From: Natrialba sp. SSL1
Lineage (GTDB): Archaea; Halobacteriota; Halobacteria; Halobacteriales; Natrialbaceae
NCBI RefSeq assembly: GCF_001861355.1
Contig: NZ_MASN01000011.1
Coordinates: 46,820 to 110,819 of the forward strand
Length of the DNA: 64,000 bases
Direction: 5' to 3'
Of this stretch, positions 35,211-43,531 are shown piece by piece; within the stretch, counting starts at the first letter, position 1, and each line of letters opens with the position of its first letter. The position numbers and the translations under genes were made by a program. A model generated the notes under the pieces. The model was given only the letters and a program-made list of their open reading frames with translations. It did no database searches and had not been told where the DNA came from.

Positions 35211-36512
35211 ATGAACGGGCCAGGCCTCAATTCGACGCGATCTGTATCTGTCTCTGTAGACTCAATACCGCACTGGCTCTGGAACGCACTCCCGCTGGTC
35301 GGTATCGTCCTCCTCGGGTGGGATCCGCTGGTCGTCGTCCTTCTCTACTGGCTCGAGTTCGGCGTGTTCCTGTTGCTGAACGCGCCGAAAATCATGCTAG
35401 CCAGCGGTGATCGGACGGGACGACTGCCGGACGATGTCGTCTGTTGGCCCGCCGGCCCAACGATTCGTCTCGGAACGGCCTGGCTTGCCATCCTCTCGGT
35501 CGTCGTCTACGGAGTTGCGTACCTCGTCGTGACGAGCGGGTCGCCGCTCTGGTCCGTATTCGGTGAGATGACGCTCTCGAGAAGCGGTGCAGGTGAGATC
35601 GCAGCCGGAACCATGGTGCTCACGGTGGGAGCGATGCTCGGCTCACAGTTGCTCGCATTTAGAACTGAATTTATCGGCAAGTGCGAATACGAACGCGTCA
35701 CGCCCGCGATTCAGTTCGTCCGACCGATCGGACACCTCTGGCTGTTCTTCCTCGTGCTCCTCTTTGCGAGCGGCCACACTGTCTTCGACGGGAATCCGAT
35801 GGTGCTCGCGACGGTGTTGATCCTGTTCAAGACCGCAGGTGACGTGCTGGCCAGACGTGGACTTCGCATCCAACCACCTTCCGAAGCCGCCAGATCACGA
35901 ACCGAATCGTTCACACCGACCGCACCGCCCAACTGGACCGGCGAGCCTTCGGTACGCGCCCTTACTTCCGTCTGGACCCCAGTCATCGTCGCCGGTTCGG
36001 CGCTCGCCGTGGCTCTCACAGTCGGCCTCTACGGACTCCTCATCCTCGAGGTGATCGGCCAGCCCTACACCGGCGTGCTCGCTCTCGGCGGTGTACTCCT
36101 CGTTGCAACAATCGGTCTCACTGCGTTCGGCGTCGCCGTTCTCCGCCGACGATACTGGGGACTCGAGTACCGCCTCTATCCGACCGGGATTGCGATCTAC
36201 AACACGCGACACGAGACGGTTGTCCGGTTCGTTCCGTACCGCACTATCGAGGACTGCACGTGCTACCGCGGCGTGCTGCCCAGAGCGCTTGGCCTGAGTT
36301 CGGTCTGTCTCACACTCGAGGAGCCGCCGACCGGAGCGCGGGACGGGCGCTTTCGAACGGTGTTCTCGAGTACCGAGAGCGCTTCGTTCGGGGCCGACGA
36401 TGACGACGTGGATGTCGTGTTACGGGCGCTCCCAGTGGCAGAGGCACGGGGTGCCAGGGAGCTGATCGACAACCATCATCGACAGCGCCAAACAGAAGCG
36501 AAGACTGCGTGA
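35211..36512 (+). CDS. DUF6498-type multi-pass membrane protein
   Basis: A 433-residue membrane protein starting MNGPGLNSTRSV; a start 48 bases earlier overlaps the preceding gene and is less likely. About seven hydrophobic segments fill residues 20-290, opening with NALPLVGIVLLGWDPL. The C-terminal 120 residues (YWGLEYRLYPTGIAIYNTR...) look like a soluble PH-like/bPH2 beta domain facing the cytoplasm. Function unknown. Directly downstream of the DUF5830-like gene, perhaps co-transcribed. Confidence 0.7.
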   Translation: MNGPGLNSTRSVSVSVDSIPHWLWNALPLVGIVLLGWDPLVVVLLYWLEFGVFLLLNAPKIMLASGDRTGRLPDDVVCWPAGPTIRLGTAWLAILSVVVYGVAYLVVTSGSPLWSVFGEMTLSRSGAGEIAAGTMVLTVGAMLGSQLLAFRTEFIGKCEYERVTPAIQFVRPIGHLWLFFLVLLFASGHTVFDGNPMVLATVLILFKTAGDVLARRGLRIQPPSEAARSRTESFTPTAPPNWTGEPSVRALTSVWTPVIVAGSALAVALTVGLYGLLILEVIGQPYTGVLALGGVLLVATIGLTAFGVAVLRRRYWGLEYRLYPTGIAIYNTRHETVVRFVPYRTIEDCTCYRGVLPRALGLSSVCLTLEEPPTGARDGRFRTVFSSTESASFGADDDDVDVVLRALPVAEARGARELIDNHHRQRQTEAKTA

Positions 36513-36558
36513 GGAAAATAACAGATGCGCGTTGATCGGAACCAAAACCGCGGCGCGA

Positions 36559-37857
36559 TTATCGGCCCTGCCGAAGCTCAGTAATCAACTGCTCGATCGT
36601 CTCCCGTTGTCGCTCGATCAGCTCGTTCTGTTCCTCGACGGCCGTCTCGAGTGCATCGAGTCGATCGAGCACCTCCGGTGCGGGTTCGGAGGTGGGGTCA
36701 GTATCGGGAGCGGCGTCGCCCTCGGTCGTACTCGAGTCGGCTGGCTCTTCGAAGATCGGATCGGTGTCTACGATGCCGGCCTCGCGTGTGGCCTCCTCGG
36801 GAGTGTCAGCAGCGACATCGCTGTCGGACGGTGTGGACTGTGGCGAGTCGGCTGAACCGCCACCGGTCGCCGGCTCTTGGCCCTGTTGACCCCACTCTTC
36901 GACACTGGCGGGTTCGCTCGACGCGTTGGACTGTGTCTGTGGCTGCGCCTGCGTTTTCGTTTGCGCCTCCTGGTCCTGCTGGGCGAGCGGGTCCGAAGAA
37001 GTCGTCTGACCTGCCTGTGGCGTCTGTGCCTCGGAGTCGGCCGTCGGCTGGTCCTGTGGCTGGGACTGCGTCTGTGCCTGTGCCTGTCCTTGTACCTGCT
37101 CCCGAGCACGCCCACCATCCTCCCGGTCCGTCAACTCCGGCGGGTTCGCATCGAGTGGATCGACACCGTCACCGAAATCCATCGACGAACCGGACTCTTC
37201 GGGTTCGTCGTCCTCCTCGACGCCAACCACGTCATTGAGCTCGGCAAGCGAACTTACGTCGTGGTACTCGAACAGCGCACGCTGGAGGCGTTCCCGGAGA
37301 TCGTTCGCCTCGTCGTTTGGCGCTTTGATCCGCTGTGGTCGCCCATCGACCGAGAGGACGATCTGCGTCGCAACGCTCCCATCCTCGAAGGCGAGGTTCG
37401 TCACGTCCTCGAAGGCGTACTCCTCGTAATCCTCGTCCCAGACTGCCCCGCCGATGTGCTTGACCAGTCGGTCACTCGTGATGATCAGCGTCAACTCGCT
37501 GAAGCGGTAGGTCTGGACGACCGTCTCGCCGGCGTTCGTAATGCCGTTGCCGTTCAACACACCCGCAATAACCGGATGTAACACGTCGTCCGTCGCCTTC
37601 GCCGGCACGGTGAACTGTTTATCGTCCTCGAGTGGGTACTCGAGTGTGAACTTGGTTTTGCGTCGGCCTTCCGAGAGGGTGAGGCGGTCGGCGTCGTGTG
37701 GGTAGTCGTCGACTGATTCGTCGCTCAAAAGACCCTCGGAGCGATAGAGGAGTGTTCTCGAAGACGTGACGAAGAGTTCGTCCTCGCCCCCGAGCGAGAC
37801 TCGTGCGGCGATCTCCTCGCCATCGAGAGTAGATTGAACGATGCCGGGAACGTTCAT
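36559..37857 (-). CDS. Haloarchaeal protein with PH-like N-terminus, Gln-rich linker and coiled coil
   Basis: A 432-residue protein starting MNVPGIVQSTLDGE. Residues about 1-205 form one or two beta-rich PH-like repeats, each with a TSxRLLYRSEG or ITSDRLVKHIGG strand (a DUF7115-like pattern from memory). The middle (about 225-380) is low complexity with Gln-Ala-Gln-Thr repeats, encoded by periodic DNA. The last 35 residues form a heptad coiled coil (LDRLDALETAVEEQNELI), implying oligomerisation. No membrane helix. Its role is unknown; membrane-surface association is possible. Confidence 0.65.
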   Translation of the reverse strand: MNVPGIVQSTLDGEEIAARVSLGGEDELFVTSSRTLLYRSEGLLSDESVDDYPHDADRLTLSEGRRKTKFTLEYPLEDDKQFTVPAKATDDVLHPVIAGVLNGNGITNAGETVVQTYRFSELTLIITSDRLVKHIGGAVWDEDYEEYAFEDVTNLAFEDGSVATQIVLSVDGRPQRIKAPNDEANDLRERLQRALFEYHDVSSLAELNDVVGVEEDDEPEESGSSMDFGDGVDPLDANPPELTDREDGGRAREQVQGQAQAQTQSQPQDQPTADSEAQTPQAGQTTSSDPLAQQDQEAQTKTQAQPQTQSNASSEPASVEEWGQQGQEPATGGGSADSPQSTPSDSDVAADTPEEATREAGIVDTDPIFEEPADSSTTEGDAAPDTDPTSEPAPEVLDRLDALETAVEEQNELIERQRETIEQLITELRQGR

Positions 37858-37959
37858 GCGTCGCAGTTCGTAATAACGTGTGATAAATCCGTGGGTCCAG
37901 ATTGCACGACGAACGGGAATGAGAAGCTTAAAGAAAGGCAGGCGACTACCGAAGAGTGA

Positions 37960-38113
37960 GCCCGGGTGGCTTAGCTGGACATAGCGCCGCACTCATAGGG
38001 TTCAGAGATTCGGTGCGGTTTCGCCTTGGAAGCCTCCGTGTCCCCACGAGGACTCTGCCGAGCCTCGGACCTGGGACATGCGGAGATCGAGGGTTCGGAG
38101 CCCTCCCCGGGCA
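37960..38113 (+). tRNA. Elongator tRNA-Met (CAU) with an 80-nt intron
   Basis: Acceptor arms GCCCGGG (37960-37966) and CCCGGGC (38106-38112) pair, with the discriminator A at 38113. Exon 1 ends after the anticodon CAU at position 37 (37997) and exon 2 starts at 38078 with ATGCGG, restoring the arm CCGCA...TGCGG. The intron is 37998-38077, inserted between positions 37 and 38 as in other haloarchaeal elongator tRNA-Met genes, where it is cut at a bulge-helix-bulge. The T-arm GAGGG-TTCGGAG-CCCTC is intact. The mature tRNA is 74 nt. Confidence 0.94.
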
Positions 38114-38272
38114 CTTACTTTCTACACGAGGTCACGAACGTAGTGAGTGACGAGTCTGTAAGTCAGTGCCCGACGGGCGACGAACCCGTAGGTCCTCGAG
38201 AGTGAGCGCAGTGAACGATCGAGGGCACGGAAGAGCGCAGCTCTTCCGGGGGTTCGGAGCCCTCCCCGGGCA
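38091..38272. repeat. Duplicated tRNA-Met 3' tail and palindromic spacer
   Basis: The last 23 bases of the tRNA (38091-38113) recur exactly at 38250-38272. Between them lie two sequences with the core ACGAACGTAGTGAGTGACGA (38134-38153) and GAGTGAGCGCAGTGAACG (38200-38217), and a perfect hairpin CGGAAGAGC-gca-GCTCTTCCG (38228-38248). The tail copy is the structure left by site-specific integration at a tRNA, or by replication of a tRNA-derived palindrome. Confidence 0.85.
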
Positions 38273-38448
38273 TCTTTTGGACGGTAATTACGGTTCGAAG
38301 AGCGGAGAGACTGTGAGGGAGGGTTGTTCGTCCAGAATTTGTTGGGACTCGAAACTGAGTTGGGGAGCGGGAGATGGCTCACGTGTCAGGGAACGGTCTA
38401 TCATTCGTCAGACACACGACAGTCGAACGTCAGCAAACCATCATCGGA

Positions 38449-38454
38449 TTTATG
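38449..38454 (+). promoter_or_regulatory. TATA-like box of the HalOD1 gene
   Basis: TTTATG begins 30 bases before ATG 38479, the leaderless spacing seen at four other genes here. It supports the short start of the following gene. Confidence 0.5.
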
Positions 38455-38478
38455 TGTCGTGATGTGGCAGAGAGGGAC

Positions 38479-38994
38479 ATGGGGACGGGGATCGACCCGA
38501 GTCAAAACATTATCCAGCAGATCGCAGCGATCGAGGGGCTCGAGCCAGCAGAACTCGAGCCGCCGCTGTATGAAGTAATAGATCCGCATGCACTCGATGC
38601 ACTGGTTCGGACACAGTCACGAACCAGGACGATCGGAGTCGTGCGTGAACCAGGGGTTGGTGGTACTGACAGTGAAATTGGCACTGATACTGAGACTGAT
38701 ACTGAGGCAGAAACAGGCACTGAGACGAGGACTGAGACAGAAACAGGGGCTGGTACAGAACCGGAGCCAGGGACGGATACAGACACAGTGAACAAGGATG
38801 GTGTCAGTCCGGAAATAGACTCTGAAACGGGAACCGAAACAGCGTACACGCCTACCGCAGGACTCTCGCAGATCGTGTTTACGTACCGCGGACACCGGAT
38901 TCAGGTCGACGGCACTGGAGCCGTCGAGATTACCCCACACCAGCCGCCGGAATCGGGGTCTACAGGCTCAACAGAGGACGTCCAAAGCGATTGA
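38479..38994 (+). CDS. HalOD1 output-domain protein split by a Thr/Glu repeat insert
   Basis: A 171-residue protein starting MGTGIDPSQN. The HalOD1 domain is recognisable in IIQQIAAIEGLEPAELEPPL, YEVIDPHALDALV and, near the C-terminus, IVFTYRGHRIQVDGTGAVEI. Between the helical and strand parts lies an 80-residue insert of Thr-Glu-Thr-Asp type repeats (about 55-130), encoded by ACTGAGACTGATACTGAG-like periodic DNA. HalOD1 is an output domain of haloarchaeal two-component systems. It stands opposite a second, uninterrupted HalOD1 gene. Confidence 0.8.
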   Translation: MGTGIDPSQNIIQQIAAIEGLEPAELEPPLYEVIDPHALDALVRTQSRTRTIGVVREPGVGGTDSEIGTDTETDTEAETGTETRTETETGAGTEPEPGTDTDTVNKDGVSPEIDSETGTETAYTPTAGLSQIVFTYRGHRIQVDGTGAVEITPHQPPESGSTGSTEDVQSD

Positions 38995-39067
38995 GACCGC
39001 CCTGACGCTGTGAGTTGGGTCACACCAGACCGACGGCGGCAGCGAGAGGCTGGGAGTGACTAGTCCC

Positions 39068-39087
39068 GACTCACACGCTAGTGAGTC
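39068..39087 (+). terminator. Hairpin downstream of the HalOD1 gene
   Basis: GACTCAC (39068-39074) and GTGAGTC (39081-39087) form a perfect 7-bp stem with a six-base loop between the two HalOD1 genes. There is no T-run after it, so terminator status is weak. CTAG, otherwise rare here, occurs in the loop side. Confidence 0.35.
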
Positions 39088-39203
39088 GCCAGAGGGAGCC
39101 GTATTGTGAGTGGAGACGCTGGATACTCAGCAGACAATCGCTCGACGGAACGACTCGACTCGTCAGTCAAAAGCAACCATCGGGGTCCCTTCCCGAGGCA
39201 GAG

Positions 39204-39506
39204 TCAGGTATCAGATTCGACCCGGATCGTTCCGTCCGCCGTGACAGTGACGAGACAGTCGTTGTACTCGAACGTCACCGACCCCTCGTTTCTGAGGCCG
39301 TTCGCACGCGGTTCGAACAGCCGCTCGAGTGCATCGGCGTTGATCGCGTAGTGCAGTGGTTCGAGTTCGGTCGCGTCTGCGTTGCAAACGGTGGCAACAG
39401 CGGTTGCGATCGTGACGCTTAGCGGCTCGTCATCGAGTCGATCGTACTGTACAGTATACTCCCCTTTCGAAACTGGTGATTGTGAAGTCATTTCGATCTC
39501 AGTCAT
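39204..39506 (-). CDS. HalOD1 output-domain protein (uninterrupted)
   Basis: A 100-residue single-domain protein: PLSVTIATAVATVCNADATE, LEPLHYAINADALERLF, and VTFEYNDCLVTVTADGTIRV match the HalOD1 pattern without inserts. An alternative start is the ATG at 39491. It lies just downstream, on the same strand, of the giant PAS/GAF regulator and may be co-regulated with it. Stand-alone HalOD1 proteins are common in haloarchaea; their partners are unknown. Confidence 0.82.
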   Translation of the reverse strand: MTEIEMTSQSPVSKGEYTVQYDRLDDEPLSVTIATAVATVCNADATELEPLHYAINADALERLFEPRANGLRNEGSVTFEYNDCLVTVTADGTIRVESDT

Positions 39507-39613
39507 TGCTGTCGACCCCCGCTTTCCGTGGAAGGCATCCCTACCTTCACGATTGGTTGCAAAGAGCCTGATCGTTAACTGTGTAACTACGCCGATCGAG
39601 GACGGTTAAACAG

Positions 39614-42600
39614 TTAACCGTCGCTTGTCGAGAACGCATCGTCGAACAGTGTATCGAAGAGTTTCGCCTCCGAGGCCCGGACGTGTTTATGAAACGCTGG
39701 CGACGAAATGTCGAGCGAGTCCGCGATTTCCTCGCCGGTCGTCTCGCGTGGCCAGTCGAAGAAGCCGCCGTAGTAGGCGGTCTGGACGACCTCGCGCTGG
39801 CGCTCGGTCAACTGACCCAACAGCGCACTCCGACCGGCCGCATCGAGAGCCAGTGGCGTTTCTGCCGGCTGGTCACGACGCGCGATCATCGTAGCTTCGA
39901 TGCCGTTTCGATCGAGTGCCGAGAGAATATCCCTGATTTCGACAGCATCTGGGACGTCGAGTCGGGCGCGGGTCGGGTCGCCTACTGCGGCGGAGACCGA
40001 TCGGAGCGTTCCACCCTGTGAACCGACGATAGAGCCGAGGAAGGAGCCGGCAATCCGTAGTTGGAGGAGCGTTTGCCCATCGGAGCTCGCAATGACCGAG
40101 CTATCCACGATCCCCGGGAGTTCGTTCAGTTTGGCCGTCTGGAGCGGTTCTGACATCGTCTCGGAGTCGTTGTCGTTGCTGTCTCCCTCGCTTTCAGCTT
40201 CAGCTTCAGCTTCATCTTTATTATCACCTTTACCGCTATCTTCATTCTCGCTTTCACTTTCGCCGTCTCCTTTCTCTTCGTCTTCCAGGCCGTCTATAGA
40301 AACGAAGACAACCGTCTCGTCCGCACCAGCCGTCGCGCCCTCCAGTTCGACCGTTGCGCCGAGATGAGTTGCAAGGTCGCCAAGAATCGAGCCGCGTTCG
40401 ATCTCGAGTTCGACCTCGGTTCGGTCGTCGTCGCTGGCCGCTCGTCTGCGTTTGACGGCGTCGATCGAGTAGGCGATGGTCTCACCGAGTTCGACGAGCA
40501 CCTCACGGAGCCGGTCGTCGAAGGCGTTTCGATCGTCACCGTAGAGCGCGAGCACGCCGTAGAGGAAGTCGTCGTAGACGAGCGGAACGGCGTACACGGA
40601 CTGGAACGTCTGGGAGAGCGCTTCGGCGCGCCAGTCGCCGTCGTGGACGGCGTCTGCAACGTTGTCGACGGCGGTCGGTGTTCGCGTTCGGGCAGTTCTC
40701 CCCGCTGGTTCGGCCGCCGAGTCGTCGACGGTCGTGACGGCGACGGTGTCGAGGTAGCCGTGATCGCGACCGGCCTGGGTCCGCACACGGAGTTCGTTCC
40801 CGCCCGGGTCCGGTGCACCGATCCAGGCCATCGAGCAAGCGTCGAGGTCGGTGAGTTGGGCACAGATTCCCTGTTCGATTTCGGTGCGCGAGTCAGCCAT
40901 CAACAACAGCTGTTCGATCTCCTGACGGACACGGTTCGCCGCGTTCAGCCGCTCGAGCCGGTCGTTCTGTTGCTTGAGTTCGCGCTCGCGTTCGTGCAGT
41001 CTGCGGGTTCGTCCGATCCGGTCGAGCGCTGCCTCTGCCGTCCGGGCGAACAGCTGGGCCAACTCCGCCGTTTCGTCGTCGTACGTGTTTCGTTCCGGCG
41101 AAACGGCAACGAGGACGCCGTGCTCGCCGAGCGGAACGAAGAGCGCACTGCGGGCGTCCGTCCCCGGGTCGTACACTTTCTCTTCCTGAGACACGTCGTC
41201 GAAAATCGACGGCGATCCCGCGACGAACGTCTCCCAGGCGAGACACTCACCCGGCTGAAGCCGCGGCGGTGGCCCAACCAGGGACTCGAGTGCGGTCGAG
41301 TACGCCGCAGGGACGAGTTCGTTCTGCTGGTCGTCGAACCGGTAGACACAGGCGTCGAGATCGAGGACCTCAGCGGCGACATCGACGATATACTCGCAGG
41401 CTGCCTGCTTCGATTCGACGGTGAGCAGGTGGCTTGTGGCGTCGTGGAGGCCGTTGAGCGTTTCCTGGTACTGGACGCGTTCGGTGACGTCGACGGCGGT
41501 CCCGATGATGCGCTCGATGTCGGATTGCTCGTCGGTGGCTGGGCCGGGGACGGACTCTCTGGTGTGGCTGTGGCTGTGGCTGTTTTCGGTTTCGTCTCCG
41601 TCCCCGTTTCTGTTTCTGTCTCTGTTTCTGTCTCCGTCTCTGTCTCTGTTTCTGTCTCCGTCTCTGTCGACTGTTACTGGCCGACACCAGGCGTCGAGTA
41701 TTCGCCCGTCGACTTCGTTCTGGACGTGAATCGGGTAGCCCTCGAGTGCGGCACGGAAATCGGAGCGGACCTTGGGGTCGTCGTCGAAGAGGTCGAGAAC
41801 GGACCGTCCGACGACTTCTTCGGGAACCGTATCGAGTCGTTCGAGACCCTGCCCTTCGGCAAGCGTCACTGTGCCGTCGGGGTCGAGTGTAAAGAGGATG
41901 AGCGGCGCATTGTTGACGATTGCCTGCAGTCGTTCGGTGCGGACCTCGAGTTCGCGTTCGCGTTCGATGCGGTCGGTTATGTCCCGGAAGTAGACCGAAA
42001 CACCGGTTGCGGAGGGATAGATTCGGGCTTCGATCCAGCGGTCATATGGCCCGTAGTAGCGTTCGAGCGACCGGAGTTCCTGCTCTTCCATCGCGTCGAT
42101 CGCTGCCTGCTGGAAGTCCGTACCGGTCATCTCCGGGAAGACGTCGAGGATCGATTCACCGAGCAGGTCCTCCTTGTCGGCGTCGAGCGTGGCTGCGGCC
42201 TGTTCGTTGATGTAGGAGAACTGCCAGTCCGCATCGAGCGCGAAGAACGCATCCGTCACGCGGCGGAACGATTCGTCCAGTTCCCGTTCGACGCGGTGAT
42301 ACTCCGTGACGTCCCTGACTGAGACGACGATACCATCGACCGGTTCGTCGCCGAGTCGGTTCGTCAGTGTCGCCTCGTAGACGCCCCAGGTTTCGGTCTC
42401 CCCGCTGGTTCGACACTGGTACTCGACCGCTTCCGTCGAACCGATGTCGGCCGATCTGACGGCTGCAATTGCCGCACGGACACTGTCGGTATCGTCGGGG
42501 TGAATCCGGTCGAGGAAGTGAGAGCCACGGAGCGTCTGCAGGTCGTCCGCGGTCGCACCCGGTGGCGCCGCCGCACTCGAGTCGTCCTCGGCTGACGGAC

Positions 42601-43441
42601 TGACGTAGGTGATCTCGCCCGTCTCGTCGAGGACGAACAGCAGGTCAGCGGAGCGTTCAAGCAAGGACCGGTACCACTCGCGCTGGGCGGTGACTGTCTC
42701 GGTCAGCGTGGCGAACTGGATCGTCCGTTGTAATCGGTGCTCGAGTTGGTGGCGGGACTCGAGTGTTGCGTGCGGGACGATTTCGGTGGGTTTCAGTTCT
42801 GGTTCTGGTTCTGGTTCTGGTTCCGCTGTTGCTGCTGGCGCTGGCGGTGATGCTGAGTCTGATGGAGGTGTCTGTGTAGGTGTACTCGGTGCACCAGTGT
42901 CAGTGTCCGTGGTGAGAGGGTCGCTACTCCCAGTACTCTTCTCGTTCTCCTTCCCTGCATCGCTTGTATCGCTTGCATCCCGCTCATTACTCTCATCGAA
43001 CGAAACCGCCATGTTTCGGGATTCGTCCGCCGCCTGCTCAGCCCCATCGGGTGGCGCGTAGAGAACAGGACACTCGGACTCGAGTGGGACGTGGGTATCG
43101 ACCCCGCGGAGTGAGTCGAGGTCATCGGTGAGGATGCAGTGTGGCGATGGCTGTGGAGTGGCTGTGTCCGGATTTGTGTTGGTGTTAGTGTTGGTGTTGG
43201 CGTTGCTGGTGTTGGTGTTAGTATTGGTAGCCCTAGTGTTACTGTTACTGTGACTATCTCCGTCCGCCTCCGGAGAAACCGTCACGACGGAAACGACATC
43301 ACTCTCCGCGAGCGTCTCGGTGACGGTGTCGCGGACGGAAGTTGAACCAGTGACGAGAACGCGAACGGGGGAGGGAACGGAAAGAGCGGTCGACGACGCG
43401 GGGGGCTCGGGCTGAGAGACAGTCTCGAGCCAGTCGTTCAT
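39614..43441 (-). CDS. Giant PAS/GAF sensor with bat-type HTH-10 output
   Basis: A 1275-residue cytosolic sensor-regulator. In order: a pseudo-receiver-like N-terminus (about 25-135) broken by Asn-Thr repeats (62-92); PAS1 (255-380), PAS2 (388-495), PAS3 (500-655) with an Asp-Arg-Asn insert (592-632); GAF1 (660-812), GAF2 (835-998), linked by a coiled coil; a bacterioopsin-activator beta domain (1005-1190) with an acidic insert (1052-1098); and an HTH-10 DNA-binding domain (1205-1262), LTERQREVVQTAYYGGFFDW. Bat-like proteins sense light or redox and activate target genes. The number of inserts is unusual. Followed by a HalOD1 gene 108 bases on. Confidence 0.9.
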   Translation of the reverse strand: MNDWLETVSQPEPPASSTALSVPSPVRVLVTGSTSVRDTVTETLAESDVVSVVTVSPEADGDSHSNSNTRATNTNTNTSNANTNTNTNTNPDTATPQPSPHCILTDDLDSLRGVDTHVPLESECPVLYAPPDGAEQAADESRNMAVSFDESNERDASDTSDAGKENEKSTGSSDPLTTDTDTGAPSTPTQTPPSDSASPPAPAATAEPEPEPEPELKPTEIVPHATLESRHQLEHRLQRTIQFATLTETVTAQREWYRSLLERSADLLFVLDETGEITYVSPSAEDDSSAAAPPGATADDLQTLRGSHFLDRIHPDDTDSVRAAIAAVRSADIGSTEAVEYQCRTSGETETWGVYEATLTNRLGDEPVDGIVVSVRDVTEYHRVERELDESFRRVTDAFFALDADWQFSYINEQAAATLDADKEDLLGESILDVFPEMTGTDFQQAAIDAMEEQELRSLERYYGPYDRWIEARIYPSATGVSVYFRDITDRIERERELEVRTERLQAIVNNAPLILFTLDPDGTVTLAEGQGLERLDTVPEEVVGRSVLDLFDDDPKVRSDFRAALEGYPIHVQNEVDGRILDAWCRPVTVDRDGDRNRDRDGDRNRDRNRNGDGDETENSHSHSHTRESVPGPATDEQSDIERIIGTAVDVTERVQYQETLNGLHDATSHLLTVESKQAACEYIVDVAAEVLDLDACVYRFDDQQNELVPAAYSTALESLVGPPPRLQPGECLAWETFVAGSPSIFDDVSQEEKVYDPGTDARSALFVPLGEHGVLVAVSPERNTYDDETAELAQLFARTAEAALDRIGRTRRLHERERELKQQNDRLERLNAANRVRQEIEQLLLMADSRTEIEQGICAQLTDLDACSMAWIGAPDPGGNELRVRTQAGRDHGYLDTVAVTTVDDSAAEPAGRTARTRTPTAVDNVADAVHDGDWRAEALSQTFQSVYAVPLVYDDFLYGVLALYGDDRNAFDDRLREVLVELGETIAYSIDAVKRRRAASDDDRTEVELEIERGSILGDLATHLGATVELEGATAGADETVVFVSIDGLEDEEKGDGESESENEDSGKGDNKDEAEAEAESEGDSNDNDSETMSEPLQTAKLNELPGIVDSSVIASSDGQTLLQLRIAGSFLGSIVGSQGGTLRSVSAAVGDPTRARLDVPDAVEIRDILSALDRNGIEATMIARRDQPAETPLALDAAGRSALLGQLTERQREVVQTAYYGGFFDWPRETTGEEIADSLDISSPAFHKHVRASEAKLFDTLFDDAFSTSDG

Positions 43442-43531
43442 ACAGCCACTGCGTCCAGCAGGAATAAAAGCTTCGCGTAGAATTATTTCCAGACCTTATC
43501 CGAGAGGATAGGAATCGTCCGAGAGCGGTGG

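Noticed and set aside
40364..42322. A 652-codon open frame on the plus strand inside the PAS/GAF regulator
   Set aside because: It is antisense to a protein with clear PAS, GAF and HTH-10 domains. High GC leaves few stops in this phase, and its translation is Val/Arg-rich with no domain.
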